A DNA stretch of 64,000 nucleotides. It comes from Vibrio sp. YMD68. GTDB lineage: Bacteria > Pseudomonadota > Gammaproteobacteria > Enterobacterales > Vibrionaceae. The stretch spans positions 1-64,000 of the forward strand of contig NZ_CP124615.1 of NCBI RefSeq assembly GCF_029958905.1, given 5' to 3'. Below, in pieces: positions 1 through 8,657 of this stretch (the stretch's first letter is position 1; the number at the start of each line of letters is the position of its first letter). The translations under genes and the position numbers were made by a program. Below the pieces are notes generated by a model. That model was not told the DNA's origin. It was given only the letters and a program-made list of their open reading frames with translations, and did no database searches.

Positions 1-2
1 AT

Positions 3-785
3 GTATCGCCCTATATCCCCAGAAAGAAAATCGAAACGATAAGAAACATACAGCTCAGCTATGATGTTACACCAGAACAATTCATAAACACGTTCAATTT
101 TAGAGGAGTTCAGTTTGGGAGCTCTATGCCAGACAAAGAACGTCAACTGTTTGTAAACAATAGCTTTTATGCATTCAAGGTATTAGCTCATATATTAGAG
201 ATACCAGACGGATGGATAGGGCTTGGAGGACAACTTGGCATAGCTTTCGGCGCAAGGGGGCAGGGGAAAGCAAGCGCCCATTATGAGCCAGACCTAAATA
301 TCATCAATTTGACTCGGCGGAGTGGACCTGGTGCAATTTCTCACGAGTGGTTCCACGGAGTTGATGCACTTCTGGCAAGGTCTAGAGGATATGAGGGTAA
401 ATTGATCAGTGAGTTTATTACTGGCGTAGACATGGAAAACGCACCTGATAAGTTCAGGAAAAACATTCTCCTTATGAGGAATATCATTACTAAGCAACTT
501 TGCTCTGGTACTAAGTATTTCAATCAATCACAGAAACTGGCAGGCCAGAAGGGAGCGCGAAAATACTGGATAGAAAGAAGCGAGATGTTAGCCAGGGCTT
601 TTGAAGCTTTTGTCCAGGACTCACTTATAAGCAAAGGAATAAGTTGTGATTGGCTTGTTATGGACACTTTACTTTCAGATGTGCCTAAAGAACATCATGA
701 CAAGCATCCTTACCCGCAAGGCGATGAACGCAAGAATTTAAACTACTCGATGTTTAATCTAATGAAAGGGATTTGGAGTAATTAG
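3..785 (+). CDS. Large polyvalent protein-associated (LPD-type) domain, 5' truncated by window edge
   Basis: The frame is open from the window edge with no stop, so this is the C-terminal part of a larger protein; the first internal ATG is at 126. The text around FRGVQFGSSMPDKERQ and the run GLGGQLGIAFGARGQG, followed by AHYEPDLNIINLTR and then SHEWFHGVD, match the LPD domain found at the ends of very large phage and plasmid polyvalent proteins. HEWFH is an HExxH-like metal-binding motif, and SEMLARAFEAF supplies a downstream conserved acidic helix. A zincin-like protease role in the recipient cell is known only as a proposal for the family. Domain recognition is fairly sure, function is not. 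Confidence 0.7.
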   Translation, partial: VSPYIPRKKIETIRNIQLSYDVTPEQFINTFNFRGVQFGSSMPDKERQLFVNNSFYAFKVLAHILEIPDGWIGLGGQLGIAFGARGQGKASAHYEPDLNIINLTRRSGPGAISHEWFHGVDALLARSRGYEGKLISEFITGVDMENAPDKFRKNILLMRNIITKQLCSGTKYFNQSQKLAGQKGARKYWIERSEMLARAFEAFVQDSLISKGISCDWLVMDTLLSDVPKEHHDKHPYPQGDERKNLNYSMFNLMKGIWSN

Positions 786-787
786 GT

Positions 788-1081
788 TTAGCTTCTTGAT
801 AAAAAGTAGTGGAGTAGAGCACCTTTTCTAATCTCCTTTTTTTTAAACTGATCAAGCATATAGAAAAAATCAACATGATCGATACCATACAAGTCAAGGA
901 GAGCTAATGCATCAAATAGGTCAATCCCAGTATGACCATTTTCAAACTTGGAAATGAAAGATTGGTTAACACCGATATGGTTGGCCGCGTCAGCCTGAGA
1001 TAAGTTGCTTTTTTTCCGAAGCTCCTTAAACAGGTCACAGACAAATAAATATTCACTTCCTCCTTTCTGATAGAAATTCAC
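788..1081 (-). CDS. XRE-family helix-turn-helix regulator
   Basis: A 97-residue protein whose middle part LSQADAANHIGVNQSFISKFENG is a textbook Cro/C1-type HTH: a first helix with the LSQ signature and a recognition helix with SFISKFE. The start is GTG at 1081; a purine-rich GGAGG lies inside the first codons, so a slightly later start is possible. It converges with the polyvalent-domain gene, with only two bases between the stops. It probably represses a local promoter; the target cannot be told from the sequence. Confidence 0.75.
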   Translation of the reverse strand: MNFYQKGGSEYLFVCDLFKELRKKSNLSQADAANHIGVNQSFISKFENGHTGIDLFDALALLDLYGIDHVDFFYMLDQFKKKEIRKGALLHYFLSRS

Positions 1082-1096
1082 AAAACACCTTGAAAA

Positions 1097-1324
1097 TTAT
1101 CTTGTCCACGAGTTACGCATGAACATGCGCGTCAACGAAGCGACAAAATTGGATTTCTCTTGATCATTCATCCGGGAAAAGTTGGCAAGATACATTTCCC
1201 GTTGAGTTACGATTGTCATCAGATTTGCCTCTAGCGGAGATGATGAGTCAATCAATAACTGAATGCGTTCAGGGATCTCCTCGGCAGTGCTAATGTCAAA
1301 ATTTGTATTGTTTAACAAGAACAT
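1097..1324 (-). CDS. Small hypothetical protein, paralogue of the protein at 37598-37873
   Basis: 75 residues, no recognised domain. The central stretch PLEANLMTIVTQREMYLANF is clearly similar to PLEASMMTVIAYREMHNANI in the minus-strand protein at 37.6 kb; both go on with a charged segment and a hydrophobic SLTRMF/SLMKCF helix. Two diverged copies on one plasmid argue that this is a real gene. It lies 15 bases upstream of the XRE gene on the same strand, so the two may form a short operon. Confidence 0.55.
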   Translation of the reverse strand: MFLLNNTNFDISTAEEIPERIQLLIDSSSPLEANLMTIVTQREMYLANFSRMNDQEKSNFVASLTRMFMRNSWTR

Positions 1325-1805
1325 GCTGTTTCACCCATAAGAACCCCGTAGGATGATACACCCAAAGGTCAATTATTCCGTGTGGAATAATTTGCAAGAC
1401 TTTAGCCGAAAACCAACCGGATTGGCTGGTGGTGAAATATGCAACCTGAGAGAGGACTTTTTTGTCGCCACAAGCCAATAACTGGTGTAATATTAACCTT
1501 AAATTCTCTACTTACGAAAATGTACCTTTTCCAAAGTAGAGCTTGTAAAATTTAAAGGTCGAATAGTTTGCGACTCACTTTTCGCGCACGAGGGGCATAA
1601 AGTCACGTATAAGCATCTTTTTGAGTGGATAAAAGGAACGATAGCCGTCCTATTCTAAAACCATGATATACCGGGTGGTTTAGCAGTGGCGTTATCCATT
1701 TTGGCGAACTCTATTCTACATAGAGTTGTATGTTGGCAAACTTTATTTTACCTACACACTTTCATTTTCATATTTAGGTACAACAAGGTACGGAGGCGGA
1801 AAATC

Positions 1806-2012
1806 GTGGATTTAACTGAAATGGCACTAGTAGCAGCAGTACTTTCAACTCTTGGTTTTGCAGTTACCCTTATACGGCATGTCTTGTTTAAAAGGGAGTT
1901 CTATAAACTAAAAGAGGACATGAAAAAACACACTCTTGAGCACGGTGTTAACGAGGAGCTATGGATTTTATTTGTTACGCGGTCACGTAAGATGCTTAGG
2001 TTCTGGAGGTGA
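1806..2012 (+). CDS. Small single-span membrane protein
   Basis: I place the start at GTG 1806 because GGAGG stands eight bases upstream; the frame stays open further upstream but without a ribosome binding site. The roughly 68-residue product has one N-terminal membrane helix (MALVAAVLSTLGFAVTLI) and then a basic, charged cytoplasmic tail ending RSRKMLRFWR. It sits just before the Cys-rich gene, whose ribosome binding site overlaps its stop, so the two are translationally coupled. Function unknown. Confidence 0.5.
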   Translation: MDLTEMALVAAVLSTLGFAVTLIRHVLFKREFYKLKEDMKKHTLEHGVNEELWILFVTRSRKMLRFWR

Positions 2013-2015
2013 CAT

Positions 2016-2306
2016 ATGCTAAATAAAACAAAGTTTGAAAAAGTTCTAAGTAGAGTGATCAACAAAAACAGCGCTCGTTGCTCAAAGTGCAAGCGAATGT
2101 TTACTCAGCCATGTCATACCTTTGGTGGTCTCGATGCAGAGGGCAAAGTTCATAATGTGGCTCTATGCTGTAGAGACTATATTGTAGACATGCGCCATTA
2201 TGGTGTTTATACAACCCTTCCTGTTAATACAGCAGAAGGTGAACGCCAGGCCAAAGAACTATTAGATTCCCACCCCAAAGACGCAAGCAGATATTCACTG
2301 TTCTAG
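2016..2306 (+). CDS. Hypothetical protein with CxxC zinc-ribbon-like motif
   Basis: 96 residues with a strong ribosome binding site (GGAGGTGA) ending seven bases before ATG 2016. The motif CSKCKRMF, with later PCH and LCC, suggests a small zinc-binding knuckle. No known family is recognised. It is the second gene of a two-gene unit with the membrane protein at 1806. Confidence 0.55.
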   Translation: MLNKTKFEKVLSRVINKNSARCSKCKRMFTQPCHTFGGLDAEGKVHNVALCCRDYIVDMRHYGVYTTLPVNTAEGERQAKELLDSHPKDASRYSLF

Positions 2307-2446
2307 TGAAACAATGAGCAAAACCAAGAATGCACCATACGAACAAAGTGTAAAAGTAATTAAAAAACAGCCAGATACAAAGCTGTTTCACTAAAACAAA
2401 GACTAATCCACTTTATTGTCCCAAAAGAACATTCAAAGAGGAACCA

Positions 2447-2995
2447 ATGTGTAACGGAAAAGTTATTTTTGTTAGCCAGAGAGAGGCTGAGACTATTCAC
2501 CCAGAGCCCGGAGTAGCAATGATTTCTATCACCGATCCGGGAAAACCTTTAGCTGAACTCGGTTCCTGGGAGCTGATATACAGAGATTCTTTTTTTGATG
2601 GAGGCTATAGTGAAGACGCTATCCACATCCATAAAGATGAGTTTCGAATGCGCTATTGTTCTTATATTGATTCAGAACAGGCAGAGAAACTAAAAAATTT
2701 CATATCTCAACTAATCTCTTCTGGAGTGAATAAAATCTACGTTCACTGCTATTTTGGTCGTTCACGCAGCGGAGCTGTTGCTAAATACCTGGTGGATCAG
2801 TTTGGTTTTGAAAGCAATAAACCAATTGAGAGCCCAAATATGACTGTATATAAATTGCTATGTAATCCAGTACGGTTTGAACCCTTGATCCAGCAATATG
2901 AACAAGCTGCTAAAGCTCCTAAAGAAGAAAAGCAACCAACAATCTCCCAGAAGTTCGTAGATTTATTGATGGTAGCTTTAGGGCTTAAAAAATAA
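2447..2995 (+). CDS. Protein tyrosine / dual-specificity phosphatase-like protein
   Basis: 182 residues. VHCYFGRSRSGAVA contains the cysteine phosphatase signature HC-x5-R (H-C-YFGRS-R) followed by a Ser, the P-loop of dual-specificity and tyrosine phosphatases. An upstream Asp in a loop (RDSFFDGG) could be the general acid. The ribosome binding site AGAGGAA supports ATG 2447. Phosphatases of this small type are found on phages and plasmids, where they may act on phosphoproteins or nucleotides; the substrate is unknown. A Lys-rich tail follows the catalytic domain. Confidence 0.7.
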   Translation: MCNGKVIFVSQREAETIHPEPGVAMISITDPGKPLAELGSWELIYRDSFFDGGYSEDAIHIHKDEFRMRYCSYIDSEQAEKLKNFISQLISSGVNKIYVHCYFGRSRSGAVAKYLVDQFGFESNKPIESPNMTVYKLLCNPVRFEPLIQQYEQAAKAPKEEKQPTISQKFVDLLMVALGLKK

Positions 2996-3002
2996 TAAGT
3001 GA

Positions 3003-4022
3003 ATGTGGCCCCCTACTCTCGATACAACGTGCATGAAAAGAAGAGAAACCAACATGGAATATCACGCTAACAACATAATAACTGCGGAACAACAAGGAGA
3101 GCTGATCACCGCAGAACAGATTAAGAGCAGTATAAAAACTAACGCGGCATCAGCCTATTTACTTAGTCTCCGCTCAAAGCTTAGCCGTCAAAAAATGGGT
3201 TACTTCCTGAATAATGTAGCCAAAATGACGGGCAACCAAAGCATGTTTCATTGTGACTGGGGGACAATGAGACGCCACCATGTTCAGGGTATTATTGACT
3301 TGCTGATTGATGCAGGAAGAGCCCCAGACACCATTAACACCTATCTTGCTGGGTTAAAAGGCGTCGCTCTTGAAGCATGGACAATGAAGCAGATTGATAT
3401 GGAAAGTTATCACCATATCAAGCAAATAAAGAATGTGCGTGGCGAAAGAATTCCCAAAGGGAGAGCGCTAGAACGTCATGAAGTTGCCCAGCTTTTCAAA
3501 GTGTGTGATGAAGACTCACGATGTAAAGGAGTTAGAGATAGTGCAATTTTTGGGGTGCTTTTAGGCTGCGGTTTAAGGAGAAGTGAAATAGTGGCCCTAG
3601 ATCTAGGTCATATAAATTGGCGAGAACAAGCAATTACAGTTATGGGTAAAGGTAATAAAGAACGATTGGCCTTTATGCCCGACGGAACGCTTAGAAGATT
3701 AAAATTGTGGGTTAATGATGTTCGAGGTGAACAGCCTGGGCCTCTTTTTCCAAGAATTCGACGACATGATGATGTACAAGACAGTCGAATGACAGATCAG
3801 GCAATCTACGAAATCTTGAGAACTAGACGAATGGAAGCTGGGTTAGAGCATTGCTCTCCTCATGACTTGCGTCGGACTTACGCGAACGACTTATTGGAAA
3901 CTGGCGTTGATATCATGACCTTAAAGGATATGATGGGACATGCTAGCGTTACTACCACTCAACGGTATATTCGCATCAAAGATGAGCAAATGCGAAATGC
4001 AAGTAAGAGGTTGGTAATTTAA
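3003..4022 (+). CDS. Tyrosine recombinase / site-specific integrase
   Basis: 339 residues at the longest start, likely less (ATG at 3054 is an alternative; no start has a good ribosome binding site). The N-terminal half is a SAM-like core-binding domain. The catalytic half has the first Arg in GCGLRRSEIVALD, the Lys in MGKGNKER, the H-x-x-R box in SPHDLRRTYAND, the second His in MMGHASVTTT and the nucleophile Tyr in QRYIR. All catalytic residues are present, so it should be active, possibly in multimer resolution or integration of a cassette. No att repeat pair was found near it. Confidence 0.88.
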   Translation: MWPPTLDTTCMKRRETNMEYHANNIITAEQQGELITAEQIKSSIKTNAASAYLLSLRSKLSRQKMGYFLNNVAKMTGNQSMFHCDWGTMRRHHVQGIIDLLIDAGRAPDTINTYLAGLKGVALEAWTMKQIDMESYHHIKQIKNVRGERIPKGRALERHEVAQLFKVCDEDSRCKGVRDSAIFGVLLGCGLRRSEIVALDLGHINWREQAITVMGKGNKERLAFMPDGTLRRLKLWVNDVRGEQPGPLFPRIRRHDDVQDSRMTDQAIYEILRTRRMEAGLEHCSPHDLRRTYANDLLETGVDIMTLKDMMGHASVTTTQRYIRIKDEQMRNASKRLVI

Positions 4023-4023
4023 C

Positions 4024-4812
4024 ATGCTCGTATCATTCCTGACATGGTTTTTAGTTGGTTTGCTGCCCATTGTGCTGGTGGTCATTATTCAAAACCTTAT
4101 TGGAAAGTTGTTAACCCCTATTGCGCTTAGCAATAAAGGCAGCCGGGGGGTGTACTTAGCTACAGCAGCTATTGGAGTGCCTATTCATGAACTCAGTCAT
4201 GCTATTGCGGCGTTCCTTTTTCGGCACCGAATAACCAAAATAAAGTTTTTTGAATACACTGCTGGGCATGGCCGCTTGGGATACGTCGAGCATCAATGGA
4301 ACGTGTTGTCACCGTTGCAAAATGTCGGGCTTTTCTTTATTGGTATTGCTCCTTTGATAGGAGCTGGTGCAGTCATATACTTAACTACAAAGCTAATGCT
4401 TCCAGGCTTATTGGATACGCTGGCTTGGCGCATAGTAGAAATTCCTATGGGAATAACGGGCGATCCAGTCAAAGATGCTTTCTATGCTGTGCAGTACGGC
4501 ATTTCTGGTGCTGGTATTGCGATTCTGTCCGTGAGCTCGGAGCCTCAGTTCTGGCTCTGGATGCTGATCAGCAGCGTTGTGGCGTTTCACTCGACACCAA
4601 GCAAAGCTGATATGCAGAGCGCATGGAAGGGAGCGATAGCCGTAGGAGTGTTGTTAACGGGGATTGTCTTCATTTTCGAGGCTTATTATCCACTAACCGA
4701 AATGGTGGTTGGTTATTGGCTTTACAGTGTATCTATTATGTCTGCCACAATTGTATTTTCTATGCCTTGGTGGGTAATATTGCTGATGATCGCTATGGTT
4801 TCAAAACGCTAG
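4024..4812 (+). CDS. Polytopic membrane protein with HExxH motif (M50-like putative metalloprotease)
   Basis: 262 residues with about six hydrophobic segments. GVPIHELSHAIAAFLF near residue 55 is an HExxH zinc motif in a membrane helix, the arrangement of site-2-type intramembrane proteases and the related DUF3267 group. A second metal-ligand motif (NxxPxxPLDG) is not evident, so protease activity is uncertain. The ATG is one base after the integrase stop, suggesting translational coupling. It overlaps the 3' end of the opposing gene by four bases. Confidence 0.6.
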   Translation: MLVSFLTWFLVGLLPIVLVVIIQNLIGKLLTPIALSNKGSRGVYLATAAIGVPIHELSHAIAAFLFRHRITKIKFFEYTAGHGRLGYVEHQWNVLSPLQNVGLFFIGIAPLIGAGAVIYLTTKLMLPGLLDTLAWRIVEIPMGITGDPVKDAFYAVQYGISGAGIAILSVSSEPQFWLWMLISSVVAFHSTPSKADMQSAWKGAIAVGVLLTGIVFIFEAYYPLTEMVVGYWLYSVSIMSATIVFSMPWWVILLMIAMVSKR

Positions 4813-5297
4813 CTTTCTGTTTTTTTAGCTGTTCTCTCAAGCAAAGCGCTTTGGCGGAGTATTGCCAACACATCAGCAACCGTCATTTTCCATCCCATAG
4901 CAAGACGTCGAATGATAAACGAACCTAATTCAGTACGTTCTTGCGGATTAAACAAACACTGTTTAACCTGCCCTGCTTCTGATAAGGATAGTGAAATCCC
5001 TTCGGGTCCATTATGTTGCAATTTGAAACCTTTGTTACGCTTAGAACCGTGATAAGCCCCCTCAGATAAACGAGCAAGGCCGAACAGTACCTGAGTAAAG
5101 CTGGTAAGCTCATACCTTGTCAACTGGACGGAAATTTTTTCCTGCCAGTTTGCATCAGTGCCAAGAAGTGGCGCAATCTCGATTGTGACCGAAGGATATT
5201 CATCCTTTTGGGTCTCTGTATACTGGAACTGAACTACAACACGCTGGTGTTTGTTATAGATTTTAAAAGCTTCACCAAACAATTTAGTTTCGCTCAT
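4809..5297 (-). CDS. Hypothetical protein encoded after kfrA
   Basis: 162 residues, no recognised domain. It starts two bases after the kfrA stop on the same strand, so it is the second gene of a kfrA operon. The protein is predicted soluble, with a beta-rich N-terminal half and an Arg-rich helical C-terminal part. By position it could be a partner of KfrA in plasmid stability, as kfrB/kfrC are on IncP plasmids; this is inference from context only. Confidence 0.6.
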   Translation of the reverse strand: MSETKLFGEAFKIYNKHQRVVVQFQYTETQKDEYPSVTIEIAPLLGTDANWQEKISVQLTRYELTSFTQVLFGLARLSEGAYHGSKRNKGFKLQHNGPEGISLSLSEAGQVKQCLFNPQERTELGSFIIRRLAMGWKMTVADVLAILRQSALLERTAKKTES

Positions 5298-5299
5298 AA

Positions 5300-6250
5300 C
5301 TAATCTTTCACCTCAAGTTGCGACAATTCTTTCTTTGTACTGATATGAGCTTTGCGTTCGGAATTCAAATCAGATTCAAGTTTGCTTTTTGCTTTTGAAG
5401 TGGCCGCGTGAGCTGCTTTTTCGGTATCGAGAGCTTCGCTAATTGTCTCCAGTCGCCCCAACCCTTTCTCTGATTGCATAAGCCGCTCTTGAAGATGGTT
5501 GACTCTATCCTGAGTTGTTTGATGCGATTCTTTCTCTGCTTTTAAAGATTCACGGAGTGCTTCATTTTGAGCACTTATAGTCGCGTTTTGTGTTTCTGCT
5601 TGGGTGAGTTTTTCGCGGATATCTTTTAACTCAGAGCGTAGTTGTTCACGGTTAGATTGAGCCTCTTCTACCAGCTTACTGCTGTCCTCAAGACGCATCT
5701 CCGCTTTGGCTAAGTCTGTGGTTAATCGGTCAATCTGAGTTCGATGTTCAACAATCACCCTACTCTTTTCTTCTAGTTGATCACGCAGTGTCTGTTCAGT
5801 AGTAGTCCAAGATGATTTGGCCGCTGCATGTTGTTCGCTATGTTCCTGTGCCAACTGTTCTTTCTTTTGAACTTCAAATTGAAGGCGCTCTATTTTGCTT
5901 TCAGCATCAGCTAAGGCAGAAAGAGCCTCTGCTTCGGAACTTTTAGCAGCACGTAGCGTTTCTTCAAAGCGAGATTCAATAGCAGTTTGAAACCTGCCCA
6001 TCTCTTTCATAAATGAGTCAGCAAATGCATCACTGAATCCCATTGATTCCATTAAATGAGCCTGGGATGCTTCGAGCTCTTCACGCCACTGCCTAACAAA
6101 GCCTAGAGCCGTTCCTTTGGAACCTCTGCCAAGTTCTGCGATCACTCGATTGCCGCTTATCTTTTCTCCGGAAGCATGTAGACGGTCACAGACACCTTTT
6201 ACGTCTGAATAAGTCAATGCAGGACTTTGTTGCCGCTTTTCCATAATCAT
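5300..6250 (-). CDS. kfrA: KfrA-family coiled-coil DNA-binding protein
   Basis: 316 residues. The first about 75 residues (TYSDVKGVCDRLHASGEKIS, then NRVIAELGRGSKGT) match the KfrA_N DNA-binding domain. The rest is one long Glu/Lys/Gln-rich heptad coiled coil, as in KfrA of RK2/R751, which self-represses and forms filaments that help segregation. Upstream lies a cluster of GGTAC-containing dyads that is the likely operator. ATG 6250 or 6244 could both serve as start. Confidence 0.85.
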   Translation of the reverse strand: MIMEKRQQSPALTYSDVKGVCDRLHASGEKISGNRVIAELGRGSKGTALGFVRQWREELEASQAHLMESMGFSDAFADSFMKEMGRFQTAIESRFEETLRAAKSSEAEALSALADAESKIERLQFEVQKKEQLAQEHSEQHAAAKSSWTTTEQTLRDQLEEKSRVIVEHRTQIDRLTTDLAKAEMRLEDSSKLVEEAQSNREQLRSELKDIREKLTQAETQNATISAQNEALRESLKAEKESHQTTQDRVNHLQERLMQSEKGLGRLETISEALDTEKAAHAATSKAKSKLESDLNSERKAHISTKKELSQLEVKD

Positions 6251-6295
6251 TTCTCTTCAAAAAAATCAAGTATACCGTCAATAGTATGCCAAATA

Positions 6296-6472
6296 CGGTA
6301 CAGTTACAAACAAGTGTACCTTTAATATGTTAGAATTGAATGGCGGTACAGTTTGATTGTTTTGTATCCAGATAAATAATCATAACGGACTGATATTTAA
6401 GGATATTATTATGATTTAAATCGAGAATGAACAGGTTGTAAGGTGTACCGATTACTGTACTTTCGGTACACC
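6296..6472. promoter_or_regulatory. GGTAC-type operator cluster between kfrA and the divergent gene
   Basis: Several copies of CGGTACAG / GTGTACC occur at about 6296, 6313 and 6342. A perfect 10-bp inverted repeat GGTGTACCGA / TCGGTACACC with 11-base spacing lies at 6442-6472. KfrA proteins bind inverted or direct repeats in their own promoter, so these are the likely KfrA sites controlling both divergent transcripts. Confidence 0.6.
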
Positions 6473-6509
6473 AGTTCTAAACCAACTCTTTAAGTGCGAG
6501 GTGTGATAA

Positions 6510-7121
6510 ATGAGAAGAAAAAGTGGTGATTATCCACAATTGGTAAATGACTTAGTAATCAATACATTGTTACACCTTTATATGGAATGTAGCGATACAC
6601 GTCGGTTTGTGCCTCTCCACCAGCGAAATGCGATTGTTATGCGTTATCTGAAATCCTTACTCAAAAAAGCAGCATACAAGGAGACAAGAAAAGATATTAA
6701 AGCTCTTATTTACGCTGGGCAGAAAGGTGACAAGTTGGAAGAGCAATTGTGGAGGCTCAAATCTCTTGTTAATAATTATGGCAATGATGTTGAAAAGTTT
6801 TACGGATTCCTCAACTTAATTGAGAGTACGTTAGCTATTTACAGTGAGTTATTTAAAGAAAATACTGCTGTCGTTTCGAATAGAGTTTATTTGTTAGCTG
6901 ATCACATTGATAATGGCTTTGACGATAATGGGAAGCAAGTAGCCCCAATTGCTCTATCTGTAAACTCTTCAAAATGGAAGCAAATACCAGCGTTGGCCGA
7001 AGAACATGGTCATTTCTACATTGAGATTCTTGATAGTGATGAGAGTAAAGCAAACCTTTATGTTCACCCTGCCGCAATGAAAAGAGCCGTTCACAAAGAA
7101 CATGAAAAGGAGTGTGACTGA
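6510..7121 (+). CDS. Hypothetical protein divergent from kfrA
   Basis: 203 residues, predicted soluble and largely helical in the first 130 residues, with a short beta-rich C-terminal part. No family recognised. GAGGTG lies about seven bases before ATG 6510. It is transcribed away from kfrA from the same operator-rich region, so it is probably under KfrA control. Followed immediately by a strong hairpin. Confidence 0.55.
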   Translation: MRRKSGDYPQLVNDLVINTLLHLYMECSDTRRFVPLHQRNAIVMRYLKSLLKKAAYKETRKDIKALIYAGQKGDKLEEQLWRLKSLVNNYGNDVEKFYGFLNLIESTLAIYSELFKENTAVVSNRVYLLADHIDNGFDDNGKQVAPIALSVNSSKWKQIPALAEEHGHFYIEILDSDESKANLYVHPAAMKRAVHKEHEKECD

Positions 7122-7123
7122 TG

Positions 7124-7157
7124 GCAGTGTAGGATGCAAACCGCTACTACACTGCCC
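7124..7157. terminator. Strong hairpin between convergent genes
   Basis: A perfect 10-bp stem GGCAGTGTAG / CTACACTGCC with a 14-base loop starts two bases after the stop at 7121 and lies just before the end of the opposing NERD gene. There is no T tract, so it may be a processing or rho-assisted terminator. Confidence 0.5.
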
Positions 7158-7169
7158 TGAGTGCTAAGT

Positions 7170-7850
7170 TCAAGCACGATGTTTAGCTTTGAGGTTTTTC
7201 ACATGCTTAAAGTTAGTTTTAAGCCCCTTTTCTAAACGTGCAGACTCTAGACTCTCATAAACACTATTAATGTCGATAAAAGAGCTTTCCTTGGATTGTT
7301 CATAAATATAATCTGCGGCCTTCCAACCGGATGTGAATAGTAGCTGTGGTGTGTTTTTACTCCTCCATTCGCACTCACCTACCATAACTACAATCGAGTA
7401 GAACGCTTCCTGGGGAATGCTAGGCAAAAGAGATTGAATTGCTTTCACATGCTTATAGTTTTGTCTGAACGGATTTTGAAACTTGTAGCTACGTTTAAAT
7501 ATCTTTTGAGTCCAAAATTGATCTGATTCCTTGCCATAAATCCAGCCTTTATAATGTTTTGTTTCAACGACAAATATTCCAGCTGGGGAAATAACAACAT
7601 GGTCCACCTGAGTAGTATCTCCATCGGAAACTTCAAGAGTAACATCATCAAGTACTATGCAGTTATTACCACATTTTTTATTTAATATTTTTGATAAAGC
7701 CCACTCGCCTATTTTCCCTTTGATATGGCGTGAAAATACTTTGGCAACAAATAATAGTGTTACAGCCAAAATCAACATCCACGTTGTCGGTTGATTTAGA
7801 AGCTCTCCAAAAGCGCCAATAAATAGATTAGAAAAAAAGTCGCTCTGCAT
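7170..7850 (-). CDS. NERD-domain (nuclease-related) membrane-anchored protein
   Basis: I start it at ATG 7850 because AGGA is well spaced and the upstream gene ends at 7876; a longer frame to 7955 would overlap it. About 226 residues: an N-terminal membrane helix (WMLILAVTLLFVAKVF), then a NERD domain with GKIGEWALSKIL, QVDHVVISPAGIFVVETK and YGKESDQFW. The E-x-K and D residues resemble a PD-(D/E)XK nuclease core. NERD proteins are proposed DNA-processing enzymes; the substrate is unknown. Confidence 0.75.
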   Translation of the reverse strand: MQSDFFSNLFIGAFGELLNQPTTWMLILAVTLLFVAKVFSRHIKGKIGEWALSKILNKKCGNNCIVLDDVTLEVSDGDTTQVDHVVISPAGIFVVETKHYKGWIYGKESDQFWTQKIFKRSYKFQNPFRQNYKHVKAIQSLLPSIPQEAFYSIVVMVGECEWRSKNTPQLLFTSGWKAADYIYEQSKESSFIDINSVYESLESARLEKGLKTNFKHVKNLKAKHRA

Positions 7851-7875
7851 GATAGGTCCTATAATGATGAGATTT

Positions 7876-8538
7876 TTATAAGTTCTTATTTTCCGTGTCG
7901 TCAGATAAAACTTTGTAATAGTCAACGCTTGATGGACGAGCCATAAAATGCGCACTATTACTATCTTCTGGGTCAGGAACTATCGGTCTAAACCCGATAG
8001 TTCTGTAGAAACACTCTAATTTATATTGGCTTGTTTCGAAGTTTTCATTGAAAGAAGAAACCTGTTCAGCAATATAAGGATCATCAGTAAAGTTAGTAAA
8101 CTGTAAAGGAACACACATAAGAACGGTCAAGCCTCTATTATGAGCAAAACGTCGTTCAGCATCTGAAATGATTTGTTGTGTCACTCCAAGGCCACGGAAT
8201 TCTTCTTTTAAACAAATGTGATCAACGATTAAGACCTGTAGTTCTTCCAGATCCATGCCTGCATCTGCAATACAATCAGAAAATTCGTTATGATCTGAGA
8301 ATAAACAAGAGTAATTGTAGAGACGAGCCTCAAGGTCTAAAGCTTCATGAATGTCTCCCCATTCATCTATAGCATGATAAACGTTAATTAGTGTAAATTG
8401 GACGCACCCAACTTTTACTTCTTCATCAGAATTGTGGTCAAAACTGAACACCTCCCCTTTGTAGACAGAGGCAAATTCGCCAGTATCTTCAAGTTGGGAT
8501 GTGCATTCCATAGAATAAGTTATAGATAATGAGGGCAT
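7876..8538 (-). CDS. GNAT-like acetyltransferase
   Basis: VDHICLKEEFRGLGVTQQI has the RGLG acetyl-CoA pyrophosphate loop of GNAT enzymes, preceded by a beta strand and followed by a helix; the C-terminal FYRTIGFRPI is a usual GNAT ending. I favour ATG 8538 (GGAG nine bases upstream). The frame extends to 8655 with a weaker start two bases after the upstream stop. A GCCC-N5-GGGC dyad lies 76 bases upstream of 8538, which fits the shorter start. The acceptor substrate is unknown. Confidence 0.6.
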   Translation of the reverse strand: MPSLSITYSMECTSQLEDTGEFASVYKGEVFSFDHNSDEEVKVGCVQFTLINVYHAIDEWGDIHEALDLEARLYNYSCLFSDHNEFSDCIADAGMDLEELQVLIVDHICLKEEFRGLGVTQQIISDAERRFAHNRGLTVLMCVPLQFTNFTDDPYIAEQVSSFNENFETSQYKLECFYRTIGFRPIVPDPEDSNSAHFMARPSSVDYYKVLSDDTENKNL

Positions 8539-8613
8539 ATGATACTTCTCCACTGCGTTATGATAAGAATTCGATTTTACACAGGCTATCGTGGCGGTTC
8601 GGTATTCCAAAAT

Positions 8614-8626
8614 GCCCATAAAGGGC
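8614..8626. promoter_or_regulatory. GCCC-N5-GGGC dyad (putative activator site)
   Basis: GCCCATAAAGGGC, followed on the plus strand by AAGT. It stands 76 bases upstream of the probable start of the minus-strand GNAT-like gene, the same distance at which this dyad precedes other genes in the window. Confidence 0.5.
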
Positions 8627-8657
8627 AAGTTTCGGGATGAATGAAGGCCAGACATGC

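Noticed and set aside
1296..1478. 60-residue minus-strand frame upstream of the small paralogue gene
   Set aside because: Starts with TTG, has no ribosome binding site, overlaps the supported gene at 1097-1324 and shows no family pattern. It cannot be excluded but is not supported.
3003..4022. Integron integrase with attC cassettes
   Set aside because: The recombinase lacks a visible extra integron-specific helix and no attC-like repeats follow the gene.
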